A stretch of DNA of 64,000 nt from Dipteris shenzhenensis (taxonomy: Eukaryota; Polypodiophyta; Polypodiopsida; Gleicheniales): the NCBI GenBank assembly GCA_047967505.1, contig CM106541.1; one strand, given 5' to 3'. A program made the translations under genes and the position numbers. Positions 34,928 through 46,289 of the stretch are shown piece by piece. The notes below the pieces were generated by a model. It saw only the letters and a list, made by a program, of their open reading frames with translations, made no database searches and had not been told where the DNA came from. How positions within the stretch are numbered: the stretch's first letter is position 1; each line of letters begins with the position of its first letter.

Positions 34928-35115
34928 TGTGAGGGAAAGAGAGGAGGTGGAACGTTAGGAGAGGGAGACACAGGAAGTGTGGGTGTGTAAAAAGTGTTGA
35001 GCCACACCACAAACTCATAGGTTTTATTAGGATTAGGGATTCACCCTATGACTGTCTTAAGACAGTCATAGGGGTCATAACTTTTAAAGGGTGGCAATGT
35101 GCCTTTACCCCAACA
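34928..35115 (-). repeat. 3' LTR of the young copia, with a perfect 30-bp palindrome
   Basis: On the + strand it begins TGTGAGGGAAAGAGAGG and ends TTTACCCCAACA. Positions 35044-35073 are a perfect palindrome centred on TTAA (arms CCCTATGACTGTC and GACAGTCATAGGG). Polypurine sequence (ggtgggagg on the minus strand) lies just outside at about 35116-35125. Confidence 0.95.
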
Positions 35116-35214
35116 ACCTCCCACCTAAAGGCCAATGTGCCTAAAGGGGAGAAAAGAATAAAAATTACAGCAATATACAGTTACTGTATACAAGACCATA
35201 AAATAAGAATGGTC

Positions 35215-38200
35215 TCATCCTAATCCCATGATGTGGCGACAATGTGCAAACCGCTCTGTAGGCAAGCTCTTAGTGAGCAAATCTGTAGGATTATCATCAG
35301 TATGCACCTTCACAAGCTCAAGTCGCTTGTCTTCCAGTACCTCCCTGATGAAATGGTATTTCACATCTATGTGCTTGGTCTTCTGATGAAAGACCGGATT
35401 CTTTGCCAACATGATAGCACTCTGACTATCACAATGCAAAACTGGCATATCTCCTGTAATGCCCAAATCTCCCACCAGCCGAGTAAGCCATATTGCTTCC
35501 TTGCAAGCCTCAGTGGCTGCAACATATTCAGCTTCAGTGGTTGACAGTGCAATGCATTTCTGCAACCGAGACACCCATGATATAGCACCTCCTGCAAATG
35601 TGAAAATATAACCGGTAGTAGACTTCCGGTTATCTGCATTCCCTGCATAGTCTGAATCTGTAAAACCATGCACCAATGCATCCTGCCTACCATAGCATAT
35701 GCACAAGTCTTTGGTACCCTTGAGATACCTCAAGACGCCTTTCACTGCTTCCCAGTGCCGCTTGCCTGGATTTGCCATATACCTGCTGATGACTCCCACC
35801 GCAAAAGCAATATCCGGACGAGTGGCAACCATGGCATACATCAAAGAACCAACTGCAGACGCATACGGAACTTTGGCCATCTCAGCCTTATCATCATCTG
35901 ATCTGGGGCTGTCCTTACTGCTGAGTTTTAAATGAGGAGGCAACGGGGTACTAATTGACTTCCCCCCCTCCATTTTAAACCTCTGCAGTACTTTGTCAAT
36001 GTACTCCTTCTGTGATAGAAACAAAAGTCCCTTGGACCTGTCACGAATAATCCGCATACCAAGAATATGGTTTGCATCACCCAAGTCTTTCATGTCAAAA
36101 GACTTATGCAGTTGCTTCTTCAAAGCACTAATCTCCTGCTGAGATTTGCTGGCAATCAGCATGTCATCCACATATAGAATGAGTAGCATCAAACTTTGCC
36201 CGTTTGGTGTACAAGCAGTGATCGGTCTCACACCTATGATACCCTTGGGACTGCATGAAGGCATCAAACTTCTTGTACCATTCTCTTGGCGCCTGCTTGA
36301 GTCCATACAAGCTCCTCTTGAGTTTACACACAAGCTGCTCTTTCCCTTTAACAGCATATCCCTCTGGCTGACTCATGTAGATCTCATCATGGAGATCTCC
36401 GTGAAGAAAAGCAGTTTTCACATCCATCTGACATAAATCCATGTCCTCATGAGCAACAAGAGCTAACACTGCTCTCAAAGTAGTCATCTTGACTACAGGG
36501 GAAAAGATCTCATCAAAGTCAATGCCCTTCTCCTGCTTAAATCCCTTGGCAACCAATCTGGCCTTATACCTCGGTAAAGCATTTGAATCCACTTTGACTT
36601 TGTAAACCCACTTGCATGGCAAAACCTTTCTGCCTGCAGGTAGCTGCACCAAGTCCCATGTATCATTTTGAAGTAGGGAGTCCATTTCTGACTGCATGGC
36701 TTTCTCCCACTTCCTTTTCTCTGTTCTTCCCATAGCTTCCTTGAAGCTGGAAGGCTCACCACAATCTGTCAGCATGATAAAATCAGCCACATTATTGGCT
36801 CCTGGAACAAACCTGTCAGGAGGTCGTTGTACACGGGTGCTCCTCCTAACAAAATGCTCCATATTAGGCTGCTGTCTAGCCTGTTCGTCATGCATGACGG
36901 GTGGTTGTACCACCATATTTGGCTGTTCTACAGCACCATTTGCTGGCATATCCAGTGGTGCATCATTGGCAAAATTGTCTGGCTGATTTTCAGCCTGTAT
37001 ACCCTCTTGAACAGGGTTATCTACAGCAGCCTGCTGCTGCATATTAATGGGCATTCTTTGCTGTCCGACATCATCATAAACAACCCTCCTGTATTCCACA
37101 GGTTGCATGGGTTCTTTGTGTACACTATCCTCTTTAAAGATGACGTCATTGCTGCGTATAACGGGATCCCATAACCTGTACCCCATTTCACCTTCGTCAC
37201 CGTAACCCATAAAGATGCATCTGAAAGACTTTGGCTCCAATTTGGTGCGCAGTTCTTTGCGTACATGAGCAAAACACTCGCAGCCAAACACACGTAAGTG
37301 CTTATATGAAGGTGGCTTGCCAGACCACACCTCCTCTGGCACTTTCAACTCCAAAGCCTTGTTCGGTGACCTGTTAATTAGGTGAACTGCTGTTTGCACG
37401 GCTTCTGCCCAAAAGCCATGGGGCAATGCAGCATAAGACAACATACATCGAACTTTCTCGTGAATAGTTCGATTCATCCGCTCACTCACACCATTTTGAG
37501 ATGCATTATGAGGGGCTGTGAGTTCCTGTTTAATGCCCTTAGCTTTGCATAACTGTACAAAAGCATGTGACACATATTCACCCCCATTATCGGATCTGAG
37601 GCATTTCAGCCTGCGTCCTGTCCGATTCTCAACCTGAGCGACAAACTTCTTGAAAGCATCTAAGGCATCGCTCTTATGCTTCAAGAAATAGACCCACACT
37701 TTGCGTGTGGCATCATCAATAAAAGTAATGAAATACTTTGCATCCCCTAGTGATAGCTGTGGCATCTCACACAAATCAGTGTGCACTAGATCAAGCGGTG
37801 CTCTATTCTGGGGAGTTCTCCTCTTATGAGGAGTCATAGAATGCTTTCCAAAAATGCAATGATCACAAGTAGGCAAATCTGAAAATGAAAGAGACGGCAG
37901 ATAACCCAAACGTGACAGTTCTTGCATTCCTTTAACGGACATGTGTCCCAACCGGCTATGCCACAATGAAACCTTTGGCAGCTCGGTTATGGCAACAACA
38001 TGATTACCTACAGTGGAAACATAAAGAGGGTACAAGGTATCACTCTTATAACCCTCAGCCACTACAACCTGGCCATCAGTAATTACCCATTTGGAATCCC
38101 CAAATGTGGTGTGATAACCACTGTCATCCAACAAGCCAGTGCTAATCAGATTTTTCTTGATTTGCGGCACATGGCGAACACCATCAAGCATAAATATGCG

Positions 38201-39273
38201 TCCGTCAGGGAATACTATCTGTATACTGCCAATCCCTGCAATCTGACATGCATAGTTGTTCCCAAGGTGAACAACTCCATGAGTACCTGTGTAGGAAGTA
38301 AACCACTCCCTATGAGGCGTAACATGAAAATAAGCACCTGAATCCAAGAGCCAGGTGTGCATGTCATGGCCATCAACAACCAATGTATGTGCAATTACAG
38401 TAGAAGAACATAATACATCATGTCTGTCACTGTCACTGTCCTCTGCTGCAACATTCACTGCATCCAAGTCATCTGCCTTGGCCTTGCCTTTGCCTTTGCT
38501 TCCACTGCCTGCATCCTTTGTCTCAGCCTTCTTGGCTTTCTGATCCCGTATAAACTTGAAGCACTTAGACTTCACGTGTCCCTTCTTGCCACAGTAAAAG
38601 CATTCAATATCCTTTTTGCCACGGGAATGACTGCGGGATTTGGACTTGCCAGCAGATCTCCCCTTCTGCTGAGTTCTACCTCTTTCCTGCACCTGCAAAG
38701 CATTGGAAGACTTGCTGCCCGCATTATTCTTCCTGCTCATCTCCTCCATGAGAAGAGAGCTCTCCACATCAGCATACATAAGAGTGACATTTGAATTTGA
38801 CAAAGTGGTCTTGAAGGTGTCCCAACTCTCAGGGAGGGTACACAACAAGAAAGTAGCCTTGAACTCCTCATCAAGGTTCAATCCCTGTGCGATAAGCTGT
38901 GTAAAGATGGCATTGAACTCACTCAAGTGTGAGGTCATAGCTGTGTCAACCAATAAACCTTACTGGCTGAGCTCTTTTGGGCATACAACTCTTCTAGCCT
39001 CTGCCATAGGCCATAAGAGGTCTTTTCAGCCTGAACATTGAACACAAGAGAATCAGTGAGAGTAAGCATGATAGCCGCCCTTGCGGACAAATCAAGCTCC
39101 TCCCACTCATCATCTGCCATCCCAGATGGCTTGACACCCTTCACCCTTATGGGCTTAGAAATCTTCTTTAGCAGAAGTACATTCAAACACTGTTCTGCCC
39201 ATAATGCATAATTGTGTGCCCCTTCCAATTTCTTTATGTTCAGTATTGAGGATTCACTTCCCCCTGATGCCAT
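35215..39273 (-). pseudogene. Copia gag-pol polyprotein, two frame breaks
   Basis: Gag starts MASGGSESSILNIKKLEGAH at 39273 and breaks near 38945, where about a dozen residues are missing. The 929-residue main frame (38953-36164) holds the end of capsid (HLSEFNAIFTQLIAQGLNLD), zinc knuckle CFYCGKKGHVKSKC (residues 118-131), protease WLLDSGAYFHVT (DSG at 205-207), LWHSRLGHMSV with CDHC (HHCC), and the integrase core with Asp near 394, Asp near 456 and Glu near 492 (QNGVSERMNRT). RT starts near residue 770 (CKWVYKVKVD, QMDVKTAFLHGDL). After the frameshift near 36190, LYVDDMLIAS (RT active site), ADNRKSTTGYIFTFAGGAIS and TEAEYVAATEACKEA (RNase H) follow to a stop at 35215. All catalytic motifs read intact. 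The encoded proteins copy and integrate the element. Confidence 0.95.
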
Positions 39274-41010
39274 ATCAGATAAGGAAAGTGCCTGACTCCC
39301 TGTAAGTCAAAAAAATGACTAAATAAAATTCTGATTTCTCAGAAAACCTGCTCTATCAAGAGCCAGGAGCACTCACAATAGTGCTGTTTTTTACTGTCAA
39401 AAAAATCTGCAGCAAAACAGAAAATTTTCCCTCCAGTCACTGTACCTTCTAACACACTGTACCGTGCTCAAATAGGCATAAAACAGTAACTACAGAATGC
39501 TGCAGCTGTTCCACAAGTCCTTTACAAGTGCATCATCATCTGACGAAATACAAAACACTGATGTCCTGATCACTTCTCCCACCTCAGAGGAGGTATTGCA
39601 CTGATTTTATATGCATAAACCACTTGTCATACACTGTTTTGTCCACTGAAAAAGGCTCCAAACACCTCAGCCTGTCACAAAACCTGCAACAAAGTATGGG
39701 ACAAATCCCAAACAATCACCCTTCTGCCAAGGGGATAAAAGGCATCTGAAGTTCTCAAACAGTAACTCAAGTGCTCACAAGCAAAATCTGGGCAAAAGCC
39801 CCTTGACTTGACACGTGTACCAAGTGAAAAACACCTCAACACTGAGGTAGCATACAAAATACAGCGCTCTCCTGGCACTTTCATCTGACAAAGTAATGCA
39901 TAAACTGCCTATGTGCACAGTGGCAACACAGATCCCAACGTACAAACACCGAAAAGAAGATCTTTTGAGCACTGTCAACGATGGACAGTTAGGGACCGAG
40001 TAAACTCGATGCGCCCTGGCCAAGCGTGGCTCAACTGAGATTTTCTAAGTGCCGTACACAAAATGTGACCTGCAAAGAAATGTCACTGATACACTGCGGA
40101 AAATGAGACCAATGTGGGCACCCTGGCTCCACACTGCCTTAAGGCATACACTTCATACACTTCCAGGCAAAAGCCCTATGAAATTGTCACCCGAAAACTG
40201 AGATTTGCACTCAGTGCAAGCATAAAAGCCCTCTGCAAAATCAAGGCATCTGACCTTCCCGGAAAAATAACTATGCAACCACCACACACCGTGGCACTAG
40301 TCACCTCAAGCACGAGGGACACGAGTGTACTTGCTGTACCTCAAACACACAGTTTTAGAACTGAAAAATTCCGGGAATGCATCAAGAAAAAACCTCGTTG
40401 TACTTCTGTACCTGGGTGTACTTGCAAGTACCACGCAAAAGAGCAGAGTGCTCTCTCTTTTCCTTATTCCCAAAAAAAAAAAAGAAAAAAAAATATGTCT
40501 GCTGTACCTTCTGTACCTGCGCAGGGTATCTGCTGTACCCTGTACCTGCGAGGGCATGGATCCCCAAAAAAAATGTCGAAGCTGTACCTGTACTTGCACG
40601 CGTCATCGCCCGTTGATGGCGGTCGGTTGCCTGTGTGCAGCCGGCTGCTGCTGGTCACGCGACCCGGCAGCTAACAGCTGCACGGTCGGCTGCCCGTCGC
40701 GGCGTCCGTACAGCCGGTACGGTTGGATGTACGGCTGGTCGCGGTTGCTGCCTTGCAGCCGGTCGACTGGTTGCGCGCGGCCGGTGCTGCGCGCGCTGGC
40801 TGCGGCCGTCGGGTAGCGGGTAGCAGCTAGCAGCAGCTAGCTGCTGCTGTAGCTATAGCTGCTCGCGCAAATGCTGCGCGCAGCTGCTCCTACGCGCTGG
40901 CTGCGCCCTGCTCGCGCGCTGCTGCCCTGCTCGCTGCTGAGGGCACGAGGCCCGAGGGGAGAGGGAGGGGTAGACCGGAGTGAGAGGGAGAGGAAGGCTC
41001 TGATACCACT
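39274..41010 (-). other. Leader (5' UTR) of the young copia
   Basis: This 1.7 kb lies between the 5' LTR and gag and has no coding frame with homology. Near 40320-40590 it is rich in the word gtacct/gtacctg. At 40610-40960 it is GC-rich with many gctgct words and a perfect 20-bp palindrome at 40829-40848 centred on AGCTAGCT. Such leaders carry packaging and dimerisation signals in this class; none can be named here. Confidence 0.6.
40994..41010 (-). promoter_or_regulatory. Primer-binding site of the young copia
   Basis: On the minus strand AGTGGTATCAGAGCC lies just inside the right LTR. It matches the 3' end complement of initiator Met tRNA. Confidence 0.9.
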
Positions 41011-41198
41011 TGTGAGGGAAAGAGAGGAGGTGGAACGTTAGGAGAGGGAGACACAGGAAGTGTGGGTGTGTAAAAAGTGTTGAGCCACACCACAAACTCA
41101 TAGGTTTTATTAGGATTAGGGATTCACCCTATGACTGTTTTAAGACAGTCATAGGGGTCATAGCTTTTAAAGGGTGGCAATGTGCCTTTACCCCAACA
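41011..41198 (-). repeat. 5' LTR of the young copia
   Basis: It is 188 bp and differs from the left LTR at two sites: gactgtt here against gactgtc within the palindrome (41127-41156), and catagc against cataac. The palindrome therefore has one mismatch in this copy. Confidence 0.95.
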
Positions 41199-41968
41199 GA
41201 GGTGCATATGCACACTGTGTGACATGCAGGAGGTTGAGATAGAGGAGCATTTCAACTTCAGGTGTCCTGTGTACTATGAGATCCGAGGGTGTTTCCACTG
41301 TCTCTTCAGGGATAGTTATGGGATTTTGGCATGTTTCCTCTCCTATTGAGACCAACGATGTTTGGCAGGTTTCATTCATGAGGCACTTAGGCACCGTGAG
41401 AGGATACTCCGAGCACGGAGACAGGAGAAGACTTCTTCCTCGGCTGATCCCTCTCAGAGCTCTATCACGGAGTTCTTTGAGCTAGATCACATGGACCCCC
41501 ACGAGACGAGGCCTCAACATGACTGTGACCCGGAGCTTGTGACCCGACAGCTCCAACAGAGGGTCGGGGACATCCCCTCCTTGTTTAGAGTCGGAGCCTG
41601 ACCAACGGGGGCCACAATAGCCCTGGTCAGACGTAGAGCTACGACCAGGAGACGTGCCAGGACTGCATCTCTGAGTGGCCGACAGCACTCTATTGCCAAC
41701 TTCATGCCTCCATTGCTTCCTTATATCTTGCTGCTGCCGATGATGATGATGATAATAATGACAATGCTGAGATTGATAGATAGTCGACCATCGACATGAC
41801 TATGTTGTACTTAGGACTTAGTACTGCCATTCTGCATTTTTGCATTTTGCACTGGTATGGACACTCGTTTAGTAGCTCCACTACCACAGCTTGTTGTATC
41901 AGGATTTTCAGTCTCATAGACCGATCGGTCTTCCGAAGACTTTAATAAACTTTCTTTCTTTCTTTCTT
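41199..41968 (+). mobile_element. LINE-A copy 3, 3' end of ORF2 and 3' tail
   Basis: This resumes the ORF2 interrupted at 34927, with the GAGGT duplication at 41199-41203. It reads HTVCDMQEVEIEEHFNFRCP, VYYEIRGCFHCLFRDSYGI, HEALRHRERILRARRQE and SQSSITEFFELDHMDP, ending near 41600-41700. The 3' UTR ends with a perfect palindrome AGACCGATCGGTCT (41918-41931), then TTTAATAAACTTTCTTTC and a (CTTT)n tail to about 41968. This gives the true 3' terminus of the family. Confidence 0.9.
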
Positions 41969-43105
41969 GGTTTTCGACTTACGAAGCTTTTTGTGAACAT
42001 TGCTTTGAGGAAGATGATGGGCCTGGCATAGAGAAGTTACTTCAATAGGAGATAATTCCTAAGTTGACCACGCTTAGTAAGATCTTGATAGAGGGTTTTA
42101 GCAACCGCAACTTCTTTGCGAAGAGAAGACAAATAAGTTTTACCATAGTCTCGAATGACATGCTGCATTCGATATGCAAATGCAAGCCTTACAAAGTCCA
42201 TGAGCTTGTGCCCAAAGCAAAGCAATTGCATCTTCCACCCTTTCTTTATAGGCATCATGTTGCGTAACTGTTATTGACAATAAGCAATCTTTTTTCCTGA
42301 AGTCTGTCATCACACATGTGAAAGAAATAAAGCTTTAACTTAAGGGGGCTTGATTAGAGTGAGGGAAAGCATATTCTGCCCATATCTTGCAGGTAAATGC
42401 AGCATATTGCTGAGCATTAAGCATCTACCAGCGATCCAAGCGGGCCCGAGAGGTAGAGCAAGCATTATGCTGAAAAGTATAGCCAGGGAGAATGGGCTGC
42501 GTAGTTTTCCAAATATCGACAAGTGCATGCTGAGAAAGCAAATAGGTCCACTGCATGCTTTCCAGTGCAAGCGTATGTGTTTTGCCCCAAGTGTTATCAC
42601 CGGGCTGAGGCGCATTATTAAAGCCACCAGACAGAAATGGATTTGGCCTCCTGAGTCCAAGTGTTATCACCGAGCTGAGGCACATTATTAAAGCCACCAG
42701 ACAGAAATGAATTTTGCCTCCAAGGATAGTTTTGCATTTCCTGCCAGACAGCAGCTCTTTTATGCGAGGATTGTGGGGAATAAACTGAAGCAAAGTCAAA
42801 GACCTCCCCAAACAGTAAGCATTGAATGACAATCCACCTGCCTTGGATGTCATTGAAAGCCAGGAGTGGCTGATATTCATGTTCGACCAGCACCACAACT
42901 CTAGAAAAGGTATTATCACTTACATAGAAAATATCATAGCTTGCAAAGTGACACGTGCTGCCAGCAAAACTATGTTGATTGTGTTCTTGCAAGCAAGAAT
43001 GTCAGCCTGCATCTTATTGATGTAAGCCCAGATGATTTTCCATTTATTCAAGTCACACATTCCCTGTACATTGTACATGCATGTGTACTCATGTGGAATG
43101 ACCAC
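41969..43105 (-). mobile_element. LINE-C endonuclease fragment
   Basis: Read from 43105 downward: YNVQGMCDLNKWKIIWAYIN, KMQADILA, then QEHNQHSFAGST (catalytic Glu region), GRWIVIQCLLFGEVFDFASV, YSPQSSHKRAAVWQEMQNYP and FNNVPQLGDNT (the Asp-Asn pair region). The endonuclease part is followed by a linker to 42037. There are many frameshifts. A 70-bp tandem duplication is internal (42588-42727). LINE-A copy 3 ends at its lower boundary. It may be the missing 5' portion type of the RT fragment at 27121-28020. Confidence 0.8.
42588..42727. repeat. Tandem duplication of about 70 bp in the LINE endonuclease
   Basis: ccaagtgttatcaccg(g/a)gctgaggc(g/a)cattattaaagccaccag appears twice in direct succession with a few differences. 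It doubles the FNNxPQxGDNT segment of the endonuclease. Confidence 0.85.
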
Positions 43106-46082
43106 AATGAATTGTACTATGGAATTGCCAATCGGTTACAATTTAATCCTAAAAAAGATAGAGATGGACACAATGGAAATGCAGTATTTGAACTTTTAAT
43201 GATTCCGGACCATAAGCAAAAGAGCCTAACCATGAGGAGTGATAGGCTGTGAAGGAAAAGTCACCTTAGGACTTTATAGAGAAGCTAGTCCTCCCCCCTT
43301 GCCCACCCAAACCCTGCACGCCCAGTTTCAGTGATTATTCTCACCTAATTGGCTGCCTCTAGTGTGTGTTCAGTGGTGAGAGAATGCTTGTGTGACATAG
43401 TAGAGCCGCCTAAGATGACGAGTAGAATGATGCCATGTGGCATCCATCCCATTACCCATGATGGATGTATGCAAGGGTGTGCCACCTCATGTGGCCCCTT
43501 GACATCTTGAATCCTGCCGGTGACAAAAGGTTATAGAATGGTTTGCCTAGGCCTTCTGGCCTAATCTACGACTCTAGAACCCATTTTTATAATCCAAACC
43601 ATCTAATTACTCCATATGTGAATTGATAAAATTATTTCGTAGTTCATCACTTATTGTTTCCAACAAAGATTTATGCACCTAAGGGTGCTAGATAGGAGTT
43701 TTCTCGTGTATCATTTCTTCAATTTCCAAGGGGGAAAATTATTGTTCGATTGGTGAACAAGAAACTTGAGAAGGAAGATAAAAATGGTGTCTCCAGGAGA
43801 AAGAATGCTTGTTGTACAACAAAGATAGCATTTTTATCCATAGAAGAACAGTTGCATTGTATTTTGATTGGTGTTCATGAAGCCCCTAGGACAAGCTCTA
43901 GGCATGCATTGCTCATAGCAATGCAAACCCATGGCACCAGCACCTTGGTTGTCTTCACAAGCGTGTGTGCAGATCATTGAGAGGCACAATATGGATGATG
44001 GGTTACCACACCTCAAGTGTAGAGATTTTTGTGAAGGATGCTTCTAAAGAAAGCTGACATATAGAATCTTTTATCAAAGGAGGAGTTTGTATTGTACAAG
44101 AGCAAAAGGACATTCATGGTTAATTGGTGGCTACGAGGAGTTTCTAGAAGAGTTGTGATATCATAAGACATATACAAGCTCATCTATCACAACATGATGA
44201 CATAGGTGGAAAATGCAAGCTCAAGTAAAGAAAGTTATTGAGCTGATTATGGGTGGAACTAATGAAAATGTATTTATTTGACCAATAGATCCTTTTCACG
44301 TACCCCGCAAGGGATGCTCCTGAAAAGGCATGGACTGAACCTAAAGTGACCAAACAATGCTAAGAACATTCTCACCAGCTGCTTATGCCCATGTACACAA
44401 GGAAAAAAGAGGTAAACTTATCAAGAGCAAGGAATGTTTTTTGTGGGAAACTAAGAGAAGTAAAAAGTGTACCGAGTGAACAATTTAGAAAGAAGACTGT
44501 TTTTCCTTGTAGAGGCAATTGACATGTCACTGTTTTTTCCTTGTAGAGGCAATTGACATGTCACTGTCTAGGGATGCCCCTTCAAGGGGGGATGCTCCTG
44601 AAAAGGCATGGATTGGAGCTTAAGCATACAATCAATGCTAAGAACATTCACGCCTGCTATTTATGGCCATATACATAAGGGAAAAAGAGGTGAATGCTTT
44701 TTTTGTAATATTGAGAGCTAGTTTTTTCCTGGTAGAGGCAACTGACATCTCAGTATGTAGGGGAAGCTTTCAAAGAAATTGGAGTGCTTACAAAACAATG
44801 GATATACACCCCAATCATTCCGGCGAGAAGAAATAGCAGTCACAAGATTTGCGAAACCATTCTAGCCAATTAACATCTCTACAAGAGACATGATGTGGGT
44901 GGACCACTGTAATACCCTGGCCACCTTCAAGTGGGGTTGGTTACCCATGTTTTCTGGCATTCTTATCGAACAGATTTTGTATCTTGAATGGAAAAAGAGC
45001 CAGGGTTTGGGTATGGCTACTGAAACAGTTTGTGGGTGTATGAGTTTTTGGGCTCTCTGAGGATTGCTCCTAGGGCATGTTGTCTTTGCAACGGACATGG
45101 CTACTCACATAGTGGAGATGCAACTGATAATGAATATTTTATCTCACAGCCATTGAGAGGTCGATCATTCTTAGGGATGTTGACGCTTGCTTCCTCAATC
45201 AGTTAACCTTGCCACCCCTAATGACCTTTTCATGCAGGAATGCAGTGATCGAGCATGAAGCTTCCAAGGAAGGGGAAGCTGATCAAGGGCCCAGTACACA
45301 GCCAATCCAGCCGAAAAATGATCTGCTACGTATACATAGACACAAGGACGGTAGATTTTTGAGCAGTCTTGGCCCAGCCTGATGAGAATCTTATGAGAAG
45401 TATAATGTCGATATTCCAGCTTGCCTTTATAGGAAGCAGCCAAATGAAACTAGTGCCATAAAGGGTGAGGTTAGGCAGCGTCTGTGCAATTAACAATGTC
45501 CATATCAAGCACATTTCTTTAGCCTGTAAGCTCTCTCAGGGCTTTTCTTTAAAATAAAGATAATTGGCTTTTGCAACTTTTTTAAATAAAAATGTTAGTC
45601 ATTGGTTCACGATCGTACAGATTTGTAAACATTTCAGATTCTTCTCTGTAGAGGACTGGTGACTGCTACAAAAGTCTAACATGGACTCACTCAGGCATGC
45701 ACTCTACAATATTTCGTTTCTTGCATGTCTATGCTCTTCATATTTGTCCCAAAATATTAGAACTATTTTACCTCAATAGAACCATAGAATAGTGCTATTC
45801 AAAGAAAAAGATTTTCAAATCTCTTCCCAGAGCTTTAAATTTTCTCCTGTATGACAGATGGGAAATCAATGACTTCATTGTTTTATATTGTGGCAATCAA
45901 GGCGAGTATGTGATGCTATTCTGTAGATTTTAATATACATCAGATCAAAAGTGCAGCATTGGTATTGTAAAAGGAAGGGAATACATATGGCAATTCAGTA
46001 GGTTTTATGTGCTGTTGTTGCTCAGACAGTCTTATTGATATTGTAGCTTTTTGGCATTGATAACTTTTGTTTCTTTTTTCAG
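43106..46082. other. End of the giant intron; no gene recognised
   Basis: No protein family is recognised on either strand. Two diverged copies of a block of about 110 bp (ggatgctcctgaaaaggcatgg ... gctaagaacattc) start at 44310 and 44587. A 34-bp unit (ttccttgtagaggcaattga) is repeated in tandem at 44498-44565 and again, diverged, near 44725. The stretch ends with a good acceptor, gtttcttttttcag. Confidence 0.5.
44310..44750. repeat. Diverged tandem repeats of unknown origin
   Basis: gatgctcctgaaaaggcatg followed by caatgctaagaacattc occurs at 44310 and again near 44587. cttgtagaggcaattgacat occurs at 44504 and 44538, and a relative (ctggtagaggcaactgacat) near 44728. They are probably remnants of a duplicated transposon segment. 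Confidence 0.65.
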
Positions 46083-46169
46083 GAAAAGTCTGACATGAAC
46101 ACCAAGATCAAGGGGAAATTAGGAGGGGGTATGCATCTGCATGGGGAAAAGGAATGCGAGTATTGCAAG
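46083..46169 (+). CDS. NRPD1/NRPE1-like: RNA polymerase IV/V largest subunit, exon E (second half of zinc site 2)
   Basis: This 29-codon exon is phase 0 at both ends. Acceptor tttcttttttcag ends at 46082 and donor caag|gtgaca is at 46170. It reads EKSDMNTKIKGKLGGGMHLH, then GEKECEYCK. The CxYC pair followed after the next intron by GTYPKVEAKV matches the C-x-Y-C...YP..K...V segment of NRPD1 clamps, where it completes the second zinc site begun by CLNC in exon B. The preceding intron, if exon D is correct, is 33.8 kb. Confidence 0.8.
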
Positions 46170-46289
46170 GTGACATGACCTATAAAGCAGAGGTCTCCTT
46201 ATAACTCTGAAGGTTAATGCCATTTTTTACAGGAAGAGCATAAATTACACTTTCTATCATAGGGATTTACTAGACTGTTCTTTCATCAG

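Larger units (their letters stand above)
34928..41198 (-). mobile_element. Young, nearly intact Ty1/copia element
   Basis: This is a 6271-bp minus-strand element with 188-bp LTRs (34928-35115 and 41011-41198) that differ at only two positions. The target duplication is GAGGT (34923-34927 and 41199-41203). A Met-tRNA primer site lies inside the right LTR and a polypurine tract inside the left one. A gag-pol frame runs 39273 to about 35215, broken only by one small deletion/frameshift (near 38945) and one frameshift (near 36190). A 1.7 kb leader separates the 5' LTR and gag. It inserted into LINE-A copy 3, so it is the youngest dated insertion in this nest. Confidence 0.97.

Noticed and set aside
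45237-45350. Possible further host exon after atgaccttttcatgcag (NAVIEHEASKEGEADQG)
   Set aside because: Good acceptor, but the reading needs phase 1, whereas exons D and E both demand phase 0, and no matching donor or homology was seen.
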